The notes below the pieces were generated by a model. The model did not search any database, was not told the DNA's origin, and worked only from the letters and a program-made list of their open reading frames with translations. Source: Deinococcales bacterium (GTDB lineage: Bacteria; Deinococcota; Deinococci; Deinococcales; JAAFIG01). From it: DNA of 57,495 bases. The stretch is from the NCBI GenBank assembly GCA_013298185.1, contig JAAFJQ010000004.1, positions 1-57,495 of the forward strand. The letters are read 5' to 3'. Below, piece after piece: positions 24,742-32,096 of this stretch (position 1 is the stretch's first letter; each line of letters opens with the position of its first letter). A program made the position numbers and the translations under genes.

Positions 24742-26385
24742 ATGCAATGCCCGAGTTGCAGTGATCCAATCAAAGCAGGCTGGCGCTTCTGCCCAGCTTG
24801 TGGTGCGATTCTGATGCCAGATCGCGCTCAGGAGCAACGACGGGTTTCGGTCTTGTTTGTGGATTTGGTCGCCAGCACCAAACTGGCAAAAAGTTACGGC
24901 AGCGATGAGTACTTTGACCTGATGGGCGAAATCCTGACCGTCTTGGCGGGCGAAATCGAAGCCTTGGATGGGCATGTGGTGCAATTCCAAGGCGATGCGG
25001 TGTTGGCGGCGTTTGGACTGACCAAGACCCACCCAGATGACCCTCTACGCGCCTTAAAAGCCGCCAAGTCGTGCCTGAACGCCATCGAAAGTTATGGTAC
25101 TCGGGTGGGTTTGGAACTCGAGGGACGAGCTGGGGTGGATTCCGATGACGCCACGACTGGCTGGGTCGGTAAAGAACTGACTGTTTTTGGCAATGTGGTC
25201 AATTTGGCACGGCGTTTATCAAGTGCGGCTGAACCGAGCGAAGTTCTGGTTTCGCAGCGCATCCGCGATGCTGCCCGAGGACAAGCTCAGTTTATGGTGG
25301 CGCACAGTCGCGTCATCCGAGATTACAGCGAGGAGCGCGGACCGTATCGTTTGGTCAATTTTAAGCTGGCTAAAAATGCAGCCGTGCAAACCCCGTTCCA
25401 AGGGCGAGGTAACGAACTGCGTTGGCTCGAGAATTTATGGACTTTGGCTCAACAACAAGGTGTGGTTCAAGCGCAGATTGTGGGTTCGACTGGCATGGGC
25501 AAAAGCCGTTTGCTTCAAGAATTCACGCAGCGTCTCGAGCAGGAAGCCCGTTGCATTACACTTCACCCAAAGCAAATGAAACTCGAGCCAGCCGCCTTTG
25601 AACGCCTAGGCGAACACGAAGCATTGGTGGTGGTCTTAGAAAACGCAGAGCAATTTGACCAACATCTGATTGCAAATTTGACTGCTCCAAGTTCACAACC
25701 GCGCCTGATCTTGCATCATCGGCGCTCGGCTGCACCTGACTTGGAAAGTTTGCGTTTATCGGGCTTAGGATTTATTGAAACCCGAGCGCTTTTAGAAAGT
25801 TTGGGCGGTCCTCAGCCCGTCAGTTTGGTGCAACGCTGGCTCGAGGTCAGTGCAGGCAATCCGTGGTTGCTCGAGCGCCTTGGACGTGCCACGCTCGAAA
25901 CCGATTTTGTAGCCGAAACGCCACAGCTGCCCGAAAGTGTCTCCCGAGCGGTCTTAGAACGTTTGGACGAATTACCGCGCTCGGCGAGGGAAACCCTCTC
26001 GGCGGCAGCGCTTTTCATGGATGGTGTTTTTGCTGGGGCGCTCGAGTCTATTCTCAACCGCGAAGTAGGCAATGACTTGCAAAAAATTATTCAAGGCGGC
26101 TGGCTGACCGAGCTTTCTCCTAGTTCAATTGCAGGTGAAAACGAATTTATCTTCACCATTCCCACAGTGCGCCAAATAGCGGCGACCTTAACTCCGCTCA
26201 AAGGCAAGAAACTCCTGCATTTTGGTTTAGCAGTTTGGTTTCTCGAGCGTGACCAACAAAAAGCCCGTAACCACATGCGTTTATCCAATGAAGTCACACC
26301 CTCGAGGGTGCGGATGGTCAAGCACCGCACCGCCATGAGTTTAGATCAAGCGGTAAAACTCGAGCCAATCAAATTAAAAGACTAA
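24742..26385 (+). CDS. Class III adenylate/guanylate cyclase with zinc ribbon and ATPase domain
   Basis: 547 residues. The start is the ATG at 24742 (MQCPSCSDPIKAGWRFCPACG), an N-terminal CxxC...CxxC zinc ribbon. The class III cyclase domain (about 38-205) has metal Asp residues in FVDLVAST and FQGDAVLA and a GNVVNLARRL segment with the transition-state Asn/Arg. A downstream P-loop GSTGMGKSRLLQEF (about 250) starts an AAA-type regulatory ATPase with a helical tail. Relatives usually run to 1000 or more residues with TPRs; this one stops earlier. Whether it makes cAMP is not provable by reading. It lies between polA and the CAP lipoprotein. Confidence 0.8.
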   Translation: MQCPSCSDPIKAGWRFCPACGAILMPDRAQEQRRVSVLFVDLVASTKLAKSYGSDEYFDLMGEILTVLAGEIEALDGHVVQFQGDAVLAAFGLTKTHPDDPLRALKAAKSCLNAIESYGTRVGLELEGRAGVDSDDATTGWVGKELTVFGNVVNLARRLSSAAEPSEVLVSQRIRDAARGQAQFMVAHSRVIRDYSEERGPYRLVNFKLAKNAAVQTPFQGRGNELRWLENLWTLAQQQGVVQAQIVGSTGMGKSRLLQEFTQRLEQEARCITLHPKQMKLEPAAFERLGEHEALVVVLENAEQFDQHLIANLTAPSSQPRLILHHRRSAAPDLESLRLSGLGFIETRALLESLGGPQPVSLVQRWLEVSAGNPWLLERLGRATLETDFVAETPQLPESVSRAVLERLDELPRSARETLSAAALFMDGVFAGALESILNREVGNDLQKIIQGGWLTELSPSSIAGENEFIFTIPTVRQIAATLTPLKGKKLLHFGLAVWFLERDQQKARNHMRLSNEVTPSRVRMVKHRTAMSLDQAVKLEPIKLKD

Positions 26386-26408
26386 ATACAAAATTTAAGT
26401 GCCTCCCT

Positions 26409-26441
26409 GAAATGTTTTAGCGTTTTTTGCTAAAACATTTC
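26409..26441. terminator. 13-bp hairpin between convergent genes
   Basis: GAAATGTTTTAGC (26409-26421) and its perfect complement (26429-26441) flank a T-rich 7-nt loop. There is no long T tail on the plus side, so terminator function is likely but not certain. Confidence 0.55.
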
Positions 26442-26529
26442 CGACTAACAGGAGTAAGGAAAGCGTATCTCACGCTGAAATGACAGAATTGCCGCTTTTT
26501 GAAAATTCTAAAATGAAAGCGGGAGATAC

Positions 26530-27081
26530 TTAGAGCTTGCCAAAACTGACAACCCAATACTTCTTGCCATTGTCCGGCACAGTCACAATCGCAGCTCCAA
26601 AACGATTAAAACCTTTGTCCATAAAAACTTGGCAATGTCCCACGGTACTACCAATCCAAGCCGGAATCACAGCACTGGTTTGTGTGAAGTCAAATGCCAT
26701 GATTTCACCCAGGTCATTGCCTGTAAAACCTGCGGCTCGAGATCGAGACAAGACCGTACCATCGCCAGCTCCATTGTGAGGGTCGCTTGGCATTCCAGCT
26801 TTATGATTTTTTGCCATGTAATCCGCATGATTATGCGCCGCTCTTTGCAGACTGGCATCCAAAACCAAAACCTGAGAAGCGGTGTTAAAAGTTGCAGCTG
26901 GAAACGAAGGACCACCCGCCGCACAATTGACAGGCGTAACACCAGCACTTTGACGTTGGGCATTCACAGCCACATAAAAAGAATTGTCTACCTCGTTAGT
27001 GATGGTAGGAATATAAGGAGCAGCAGGGCAAGCCACAAGTAAAGAACCCAAAACCAAGCTCAAAACAAGTAATTTTTTCAT
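26530..27081 (-). CDS. CAP/SCP-domain lipoprotein
   Basis: 183 residues. The signal is KKLLVLSLVLGSLLVAC with the lipobox cysteine at about 18, so it should be lipidated and surface-exposed. The CAP (SCP/PR-1) domain shows VNAQRQSAGV, LDASLQRAAHNHADYMAKNH, GEIMAF and the late VGHCQVFMDKGFNRFGAAIV plus WVVSFGKL, typical for bacterial CAP proteins. Their function is generally unknown (often cell-wall or lipid-related). TAGACT is 5 nt before the ATG. It is divergent from the VWA-FHA gene with 116 bp between starts. Confidence 0.85.
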   Translation of the reverse strand: MKKLLVLSLVLGSLLVACPAAPYIPTITNEVDNSFYVAVNAQRQSAGVTPVNCAAGGPSFPAATFNTASQVLVLDASLQRAAHNHADYMAKNHKAGMPSDPHNGAGDGTVLSRSRAAGFTGNDLGEIMAFDFTQTSAVIPAWIGSTVGHCQVFMDKGFNRFGAAIVTVPDNGKKYWVVSFGKL

Positions 27082-27092
27082 GGCTTAGTCTA
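27082..27092 (-). promoter_or_regulatory. Leaderless -10 box of the CAP lipoprotein
   Basis: TAGACT (27092-27087, minus strand), 5 nt before the ATG, preceded by TTTTTGACG as at 13347-13352. Confidence 0.5.
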
Positions 27093-27185
27093 CGTCAAAA
27101 ACGATTTTGCTGCTTTGTTGATGCAATTTTTATCTTGAACAACAACCTCAAAGCACATCTTGAAACCTCGAGCCACCAAGTCGCG

Positions 27186-27197
27186 TAAAGTATAGGC
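27186..27197 (+). promoter_or_regulatory. Leaderless -10 box of the VWA-FHA gene
   Basis: TAAAGT (27186-27191), 6 nt before the ATG at 27198. Confidence 0.5.
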
Positions 27198-29051
27198 ATG
27201 AAAGCCTCGAGTCTAACCTTTGCCATGATTGGTGCAATTGCCTGTGTTTTAGGAGCAATTTTATTTGAAATTCTTTTCCCTGCCAAAAACACAGCCGCGC
27301 CAGAAAACAACCAGGTGGCTGTGGCACTCCTGATAGACACCTCGGGCAGCATGGAACAAGAAAACAAACTCGAGGAAGTCAAACGGGCTGCTTCTGATTA
27401 CGTGGCGCGTCAAAGCACCAACACCGCTCTGGCAGGCATGAGCATCAACCGTTTCTCGAGCGATGCCAGCACCGTGTCGTTGTTCTCCACCGACACCGGA
27501 GCGCACATCCGCACGATTTCGCAATTTGTGGCAAACGGTGCAACCGAAATGGCAGGAGGTTTAGAAACCGCCGCTCAGTCCTTGGGCGCAGCCGAACTTG
27601 GCACAACAAGGGTGATTCTGCTTTTTACCGATGGTCAACCTGGCTCGAACATCGAACCTGCCGAAATTGCCAAGCCACGCACGCTTCAGACCGCCAGCAG
27701 CCTTCGCGCCCAAGGCTACCGCATTATTGCGGTGGGAACACTGGATGCCGACATTGGTTTCCTGCAAACCCTGACAGGCGACCCCAGTCTGGTTTTCCCG
27801 ACCAGTGCAGGTAATTTCGCGGCTGCTTTTAGCAAAGCTGATGCCAAGATTCGTAACCTCTTCTCGAGCGGCGCTGGCGGCAGCCGAGGCTTTGGCGATG
27901 CTCTAATTTTGGGCGCACTGGTGACACTGTTTCTTGGTGTCGCTCTGCTGATTGCTGAGAATACCTTAGGTTTGCGTGGACGCTGGTGGCGAGATTTGAT
28001 TTGGGTGATTCCAGCCAGTGCGCTGTTGGGCATTGGTGGAGCGCTCCTAGGACAAGTCCTCTTTGCGATCTTCGGCGATGGTGCAAGGGTCATTGGTTGG
28101 GCAGTCGTCGGCACAATTGCAGGTGCGGTGCTTGGCTTAGCTGATAAGTCTAAAGCTAAAGCAGTGCGAGGAGCTATCGGCGGCACAGTCGGCGGCGTGG
28201 TTGGCGGCGTGGTATTCACCGCCTTGGCTGGCGCATTCTCGAACGATGCCTTAGAACTGATTGGGCGTTTGCTTGGCTTTGCGGCACTTGGTTTTGCGGT
28301 TGGTCTGATGCTGCAACTGGTGCAACAAGCCCTAAAAACGGCTTGGCTGACAGGCATCACGACGGGTGCATATGAGGGTAAGCAATATATTCTTGGTAAA
28401 CCTGTGGTCACGGTTGGACGCTCGGATGGAAATGATATTGGCTTGTACCGCGAGAAAAACTTGGCATTGAAACTCGGTACGTTTAACTTTAACGCAGGAC
28501 GTTGGATGTACCAAGGTGAACCTGTGCTGGTCAACGGAAACAGCACCTCGAGTGCTGCCTTGGTCAATGGTGACACACTGAAATTTGGTGGGACAGAGTT
28601 CTTGTTTGAAACCAAAGATGGTGGAAGTGCGCCACGAGAAGAGGAAGAAGCTCCAGAAACTCGAGTCAGTCCGATGCCACAATCTCCAATAGTGACACCG
28701 CCGCCACCACCTCCAGTGGTCACGCCACCAATTCCAGAGCCTCGAGTTACACCAGCCATGCCCAAAGCCCTCGAGTATTGGAAATTGCGCGGGGCTGAAA
28801 CCTTCGAGTTACCATTTGGCACAATCACACTTGGACGCGGTGAGGAGAACCAAGTCGTGATTCTCGAGCCAAGCATCAGCGGTGAACACGCTCGGCTCGA
28901 GGTTCGCAGCGAAAGCCTGAGCATCACCGATTTGGGCAGCACCAATGGAACATTTGTCAACGGTAAGCAATTAGCCGAAAATGAAACATCACAACTGACG
29001 GTTGGTACGACTTTAACGCTGGGTGCGGTGGAGTTCCGCGTCTCGAGATGA
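27198..29051 (+). CDS. Membrane protein with VWA and tandem FHA domains
   Basis: 617 residues. The N-terminal helix (about 7-27) anchors or exports a von Willebrand A domain with an intact MIDAS DTSGSM (47-52) and LLFTDGQPGS. About six hydrophobic, Gly-rich helices follow (230-390). Then come two FHA-like domains: a first, degenerate one from VTVGRSDGNDIGLY (about 405-475) and a canonical second one (LGRGEENQVVILEPSISGEHARL ... DLGSTNGTFVNG, about 540-617), separated by a Pro-rich linker. The VWA side would be extracytoplasmic and the FHA side cytoplasmic, joining external metal-dependent adhesion to phosphothreonine binding. It overlaps folC by 4 bp (ATGA). Confidence 0.85.
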   Translation: MKASSLTFAMIGAIACVLGAILFEILFPAKNTAAPENNQVAVALLIDTSGSMEQENKLEEVKRAASDYVARQSTNTALAGMSINRFSSDASTVSLFSTDTGAHIRTISQFVANGATEMAGGLETAAQSLGAAELGTTRVILLFTDGQPGSNIEPAEIAKPRTLQTASSLRAQGYRIIAVGTLDADIGFLQTLTGDPSLVFPTSAGNFAAAFSKADAKIRNLFSSGAGGSRGFGDALILGALVTLFLGVALLIAENTLGLRGRWWRDLIWVIPASALLGIGGALLGQVLFAIFGDGARVIGWAVVGTIAGAVLGLADKSKAKAVRGAIGGTVGGVVGGVVFTALAGAFSNDALELIGRLLGFAALGFAVGLMLQLVQQALKTAWLTGITTGAYEGKQYILGKPVVTVGRSDGNDIGLYREKNLALKLGTFNFNAGRWMYQGEPVLVNGNSTSSAALVNGDTLKFGGTEFLFETKDGGSAPREEEEAPETRVSPMPQSPIVTPPPPPPVVTPPIPEPRVTPAMPKALEYWKLRGAETFELPFGTITLGRGEENQVVILEPSISGEHARLEVRSESLSITDLGSTNGTFVNGKQLAENETSQLTVGTTLTLGAVEFRVSR

Positions 29052-30214
29052 ATTATCAAACGGCACTCGAGTGGTTGTTTGCTCGGACTCGAGCAGGTGA
29101 TGTGCGCTCTGGGCTTCGCACGACGGCACTGCTCGAGGAGCGAGGGCATCCCGAACAAGCCTTTGACACGATTCATGTGATTGGCACGAATGGCAAAGGT
29201 AGCACTTGTGCCATGCTGGCGGCGGGATTACAAGCCGAGGGTTTGAAGGTCGGGCGTTTTACCTCACCTCACCTCGAGGATTACCGAGAACGGATTGAAG
29301 TCGGCGGGCAGATGATTCCCCAAGAAGCGGTTCTCGAGTTTGTGCAGTGGGCGCAAGCCAACACGATTGATGCAGCTTTTTTCGATTTAACACTGGTCTT
29401 GGCACTTGAGTTTTTTCATCAGCAAGCTGTGCAAATCGCCGTGATTGAAGCAGGTGTGGGCGCTCGACATGATGCCACCTCGAGCATCAACAACGTTCAA
29501 GCCACGATCATCACCAATGTTGACCTTGACCATGAAGCCACGATTGGCATTGGGGATTATCCAACGGTTCTCGAGAACATTGCTTGGGAAAAAGCAGGTG
29601 GGATTCGGGCGGGTGTGCCAGTGCTGACCGCCGCTCGAGGCAAAGCGTTAGATGTCATTCGTCAAGTGGCACTCGAGCAGAACGCGCCACTGCATGTTCT
29701 CGAGCATCACAATTCACTTTTTGCACTGCCTCATGCGCCACTTTTGCAAGGCACACACCAACTCGAGAATGCGGCTTTGGCGGTGGCGAGTTTGCGCTTA
29801 TTGGGTTACTCAGATTTGGCAATTGAGGCAGCGCTTGGCGCATCTTGGGCGGGTCGGCTCGAGACGATTCAAATTGGCAATCAACGCTTTATTTTGGATG
29901 GGGCGCATAATCCAGCCGGAGCCAACGCCCTTGCTCAAAGCCTAGTGGGGCAGCGTTTCGCCCTGATTTTTGCCGCCATGAGCCGCAAGCGCGTGCCAGA
30001 AATCCTCGAGCCACTGCTGCCACTCGCATCTGAATTGCATTTTGTGTCGGTGCATCCGCAAGGGGTGAATCCACTCGAGTTAGCAGGAAGTTACGGCGGT
30101 ACAAGCCATGCTTCGCTCGAGAATGCACTTGAAGCTGTGAAGTCTCGAGAAGATGTCTTGATTGCGGGTTCGCTTTACTTGGTTGGGGCAGCTCGGGCTT
30201 GGCTGCGACAGTAA
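29048..30214 (+). CDS. folC: Dihydrofolate synthase / folylpolyglutamate synthase
   Basis: 388 residues. The P-loop GTNGKGST (about 47-54) is followed by TSPHLEDYRERI, the omega-loop and binding region of FolC. LDLDHEATIG-like (VDLDHEATIGIGDYPTVLENIAWEKAG) and LDGAHNPAGANAL complete the Mur-ligase-like signature. It adds glutamate to dihydropteroate and folates in the cytosol using ATP. Start overlaps the VWA-FHA stop (ATGA), so it is translationally coupled to a functionally unrelated gene. The 3' end lies 3 bp from the convergent methylase gene. Confidence 0.92.
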   Translation: MNYQTALEWLFARTRAGDVRSGLRTTALLEERGHPEQAFDTIHVIGTNGKGSTCAMLAAGLQAEGLKVGRFTSPHLEDYRERIEVGGQMIPQEAVLEFVQWAQANTIDAAFFDLTLVLALEFFHQQAVQIAVIEAGVGARHDATSSINNVQATIITNVDLDHEATIGIGDYPTVLENIAWEKAGGIRAGVPVLTAARGKALDVIRQVALEQNAPLHVLEHHNSLFALPHAPLLQGTHQLENAALAVASLRLLGYSDLAIEAALGASWAGRLETIQIGNQRFILDGAHNPAGANALAQSLVGQRFALIFAAMSRKRVPEILEPLLPLASELHFVSVHPQGVNPLELAGSYGGTSHASLENALEAVKSREDVLIAGSLYLVGAARAWLRQ

Positions 30215-30217
30215 ATT

Positions 30218-31360
30218 TCAGTAAGAAGCGTCCATGAACAACGACATCTGAACAGGTTGATGTGGTTGAAGCGTCCCTGATACCACTTGCATCAGAACAT
30301 CACCAAGGGCTGCACCAAGCCCAACAGGAACAGCATTGCCAATTTGTCGGTATTGGTCAGCTAGACCACCACAAAAATGCCAATCGTCAGGGAAACCTTG
30401 GATTCGCGCTGCTTCCCGCACAGAAATTGGACGCAAATGGGTCGGATGGCACATGTCCGTGGCTTTTTGGGCTGGACTGGTGGTGATGGTCGGTGAAGGC
30501 TTATCCCATGCCAAACGACGGTAGAATCCAACTTTGCCACCTCCAGATAAAAATGCCCCCCCCATGGCTTCTTGGCGCAACTCAATTGGCAAATTGCGCC
30601 AATTTCCACCTTCTGGAATCAACTGCAAGTATTTCAGCCGCGCTGCACTGTACGCCTGAAACTGTGGATTCGGGTCATGTAAGCCTGTCAGTGTTTCCCG
30701 CAATGTTTTCCATTTGGGCAAATACAAACCTGTCGCCGAATGGGTTGCGGTTGGTAATTGAATGTTTTCGTGATCTCGAGTGCCTAGAATAATCACCCGT
30801 TCACGGGTCTGAGGCACACCATAATCGGCGGCATTGAGCAAACCATAGACAAATTGATAACCAATCCGAGAGAACTCCTCGAGAATCACCGCAAAAGCAG
30901 ACCCTTGTTCTTCTTCAGGGTCAAGCGACTGTCCTCGCTCCGAAATTGGGCGATGGCGCAACGGAGCAGACAGCAATCCGCGTACATTTTCCATGATAAA
31001 AAAACGTGGCTGAATGCCTTCGACCATTCTTAAAAAATCTCGGAATAAACTACCCCTTGGGTCATTGAGTGCGCCGCGTTTACCCGCAGTGCTAAAAGGC
31101 TGACAAGGTGGACCACCAGAAACAAGTGCAACTTCACCTCTTTTTTGCTTCGTGGCGCTGAGCAGTATTTCAGGGGTGAGTTGAGTGATGTCTGAAAAAA
31201 TCTCGAGGGGCTTACCCAAACGATTGGTGTTGGTTAAAATCGTTTCTCGAGCTGCTTTATCTATTTCCACAGCAGCTAGGGTCTGAAAACCAGATTGCTC
31301 GAGACCAAGGTCTAAGCCCATTGCACCTGAAAAAAGCGAAATATGGCTTAGGTTGCTCAT
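30218..31360 (-). CDS. DNA (cytosine-5)-methyltransferase
   Basis: 380 residues with the ordered C5-methylase motifs: I in LFSGAMGLDLGLEQSGF, IV with the catalytic Cys 86 in SGGPPCQPFSTAG, VI ENV in FIMENVRGLL, VIII QTRERV, IX RLAWDKPSPTIT, and X GNAVPVGLGAALG. A target-recognition region lies between VIII and IX (about 215-290). It modifies cytosine at the site cut by the adjoining endonuclease; if the partner is SinI-like the site may be GGWCC (inference only). It overlaps the endonuclease gene by 4 bp, the endonuclease being upstream in the operon. Confidence 0.93.
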   Translation of the reverse strand: MSNLSHISLFSGAMGLDLGLEQSGFQTLAAVEIDKAARETILTNTNRLGKPLEIFSDITQLTPEILLSATKQKRGEVALVSGGPPCQPFSTAGKRGALNDPRGSLFRDFLRMVEGIQPRFFIMENVRGLLSAPLRHRPISERGQSLDPEEEQGSAFAVILEEFSRIGYQFVYGLLNAADYGVPQTRERVIILGTRDHENIQLPTATHSATGLYLPKWKTLRETLTGLHDPNPQFQAYSAARLKYLQLIPEGGNWRNLPIELRQEAMGGAFLSGGGKVGFYRRLAWDKPSPTITTSPAQKATDMCHPTHLRPISVREAARIQGFPDDWHFCGGLADQYRQIGNAVPVGLGAALGDVLMQVVSGTLQPHQPVQMSLFMDASY

Positions 31361-32034
31361 GTGGTTATCTTACCTGTTTTTGAATAATTTTCGATAAAGA
31401 CATAAAACCCGTCTTCGCTCAGTGGTGGGTCTAAACGTTGCGGGAAAGCCTCCCAATTGGTTTTTCCTGTTTTAGAGTAAATCCGAAACCATTTTTGAAT
31501 GCTTGTGCCTGCGCGAATGGCAGAAGATGAACTGTTTTCGCTGTTGTCTCGGTTTTTGATTTGTACCGCTAAGCTCATGTCTGAGCTTAAAAAATCCACG
31601 GCACGAACAGTATTTCCAGCACACCAAACCCAACCAATGGGTTGTAAATTGGCGGCAATATAACGCTCGAGCAACCCGCCAAGTAGGTTTTCAGCCGCCA
31701 TTGCTTTTCGGTGTAGCTCTGAGACCTGACTTGTATTCTCGAGCTTAGCAAATGAGCGCAGAATCACGTCTAAAGCAGGATCGGGAATGGTTTGTACTTC
31801 GCTTAAGACAAGCCTTGATGACACTTCACTTTGATACCGCTTTAAATAAGACAAAAAGTATTTTTCCAGTGCAGCAAAGTCATTGGGGGTAAACACCAAT
31901 TTTCCAGATTTGGGAAATGACTGATACCCTTCGCTTGCCAAATTGAATCGCAGAATTGTTTCAAGACTTTTTTCCCAAGGAAGGTTTATTACTTCAGCAA
32001 CACTTCGAGCAATGGTAAAAATCATTTCATTCAT
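31357..32034 (-). CDS. Type II restriction endonuclease, probably SinI family
   Basis: 225 residues. The block LGGLLERYIAANLQPIGW, then VDFLSSDMSLAVQIKNRDNSENSSSSAIRAGTSIQKWFRIYSKTGKTNWEAFP resembles SinI-family endonucleases as I recall them: Asp in VDF, then Gln-Ile-Lys as the PD-(D/E)XK-type core. An N-terminal helical part precedes it. The SinI prototype cuts GGWCC; the specificity here is not determinable by reading. TAAAAT lies 6 nt before the ATG. Having the endonuclease first and the C5-methylase second, with ATGA overlap, makes it a compact two-gene R-M unit. Confidence 0.7.
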   Translation of the reverse strand: MNEMIFTIARSVAEVINLPWEKSLETILRFNLASEGYQSFPKSGKLVFTPNDFAALEKYFLSYLKRYQSEVSSRLVLSEVQTIPDPALDVILRSFAKLENTSQVSELHRKAMAAENLLGGLLERYIAANLQPIGWVWCAGNTVRAVDFLSSDMSLAVQIKNRDNSENSSSSAIRAGTSIQKWFRIYSKTGKTNWEAFPQRLDPPLSEDGFYVFIENYSKTGKITT

Positions 32035-32046
32035 CGTGGGATTTTA
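32035..32046 (-). promoter_or_regulatory. Leaderless -10 box of the type II R-M operon
   Basis: TAAAAT (32046-32041, minus strand), 6 nt before the ATG at 32034. Confidence 0.5.
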
Positions 32047-32096
32047 ACCCAATGTTCTGAAGTCTGATGGATTGACCTAAGTCGGTGGTGGAATTC

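Noticed and set aside
24295-25032. 245-residue minus-strand ORF across polA/cyclase
   Set aside because: Crosses two well-supported genes; no recognisable domain.
27716-29176. Long 486-residue antisense ORF opposite the VWA-FHA gene
   Set aside because: Low-complexity Pro/Ser composition mirrors the sense strand; no motifs.
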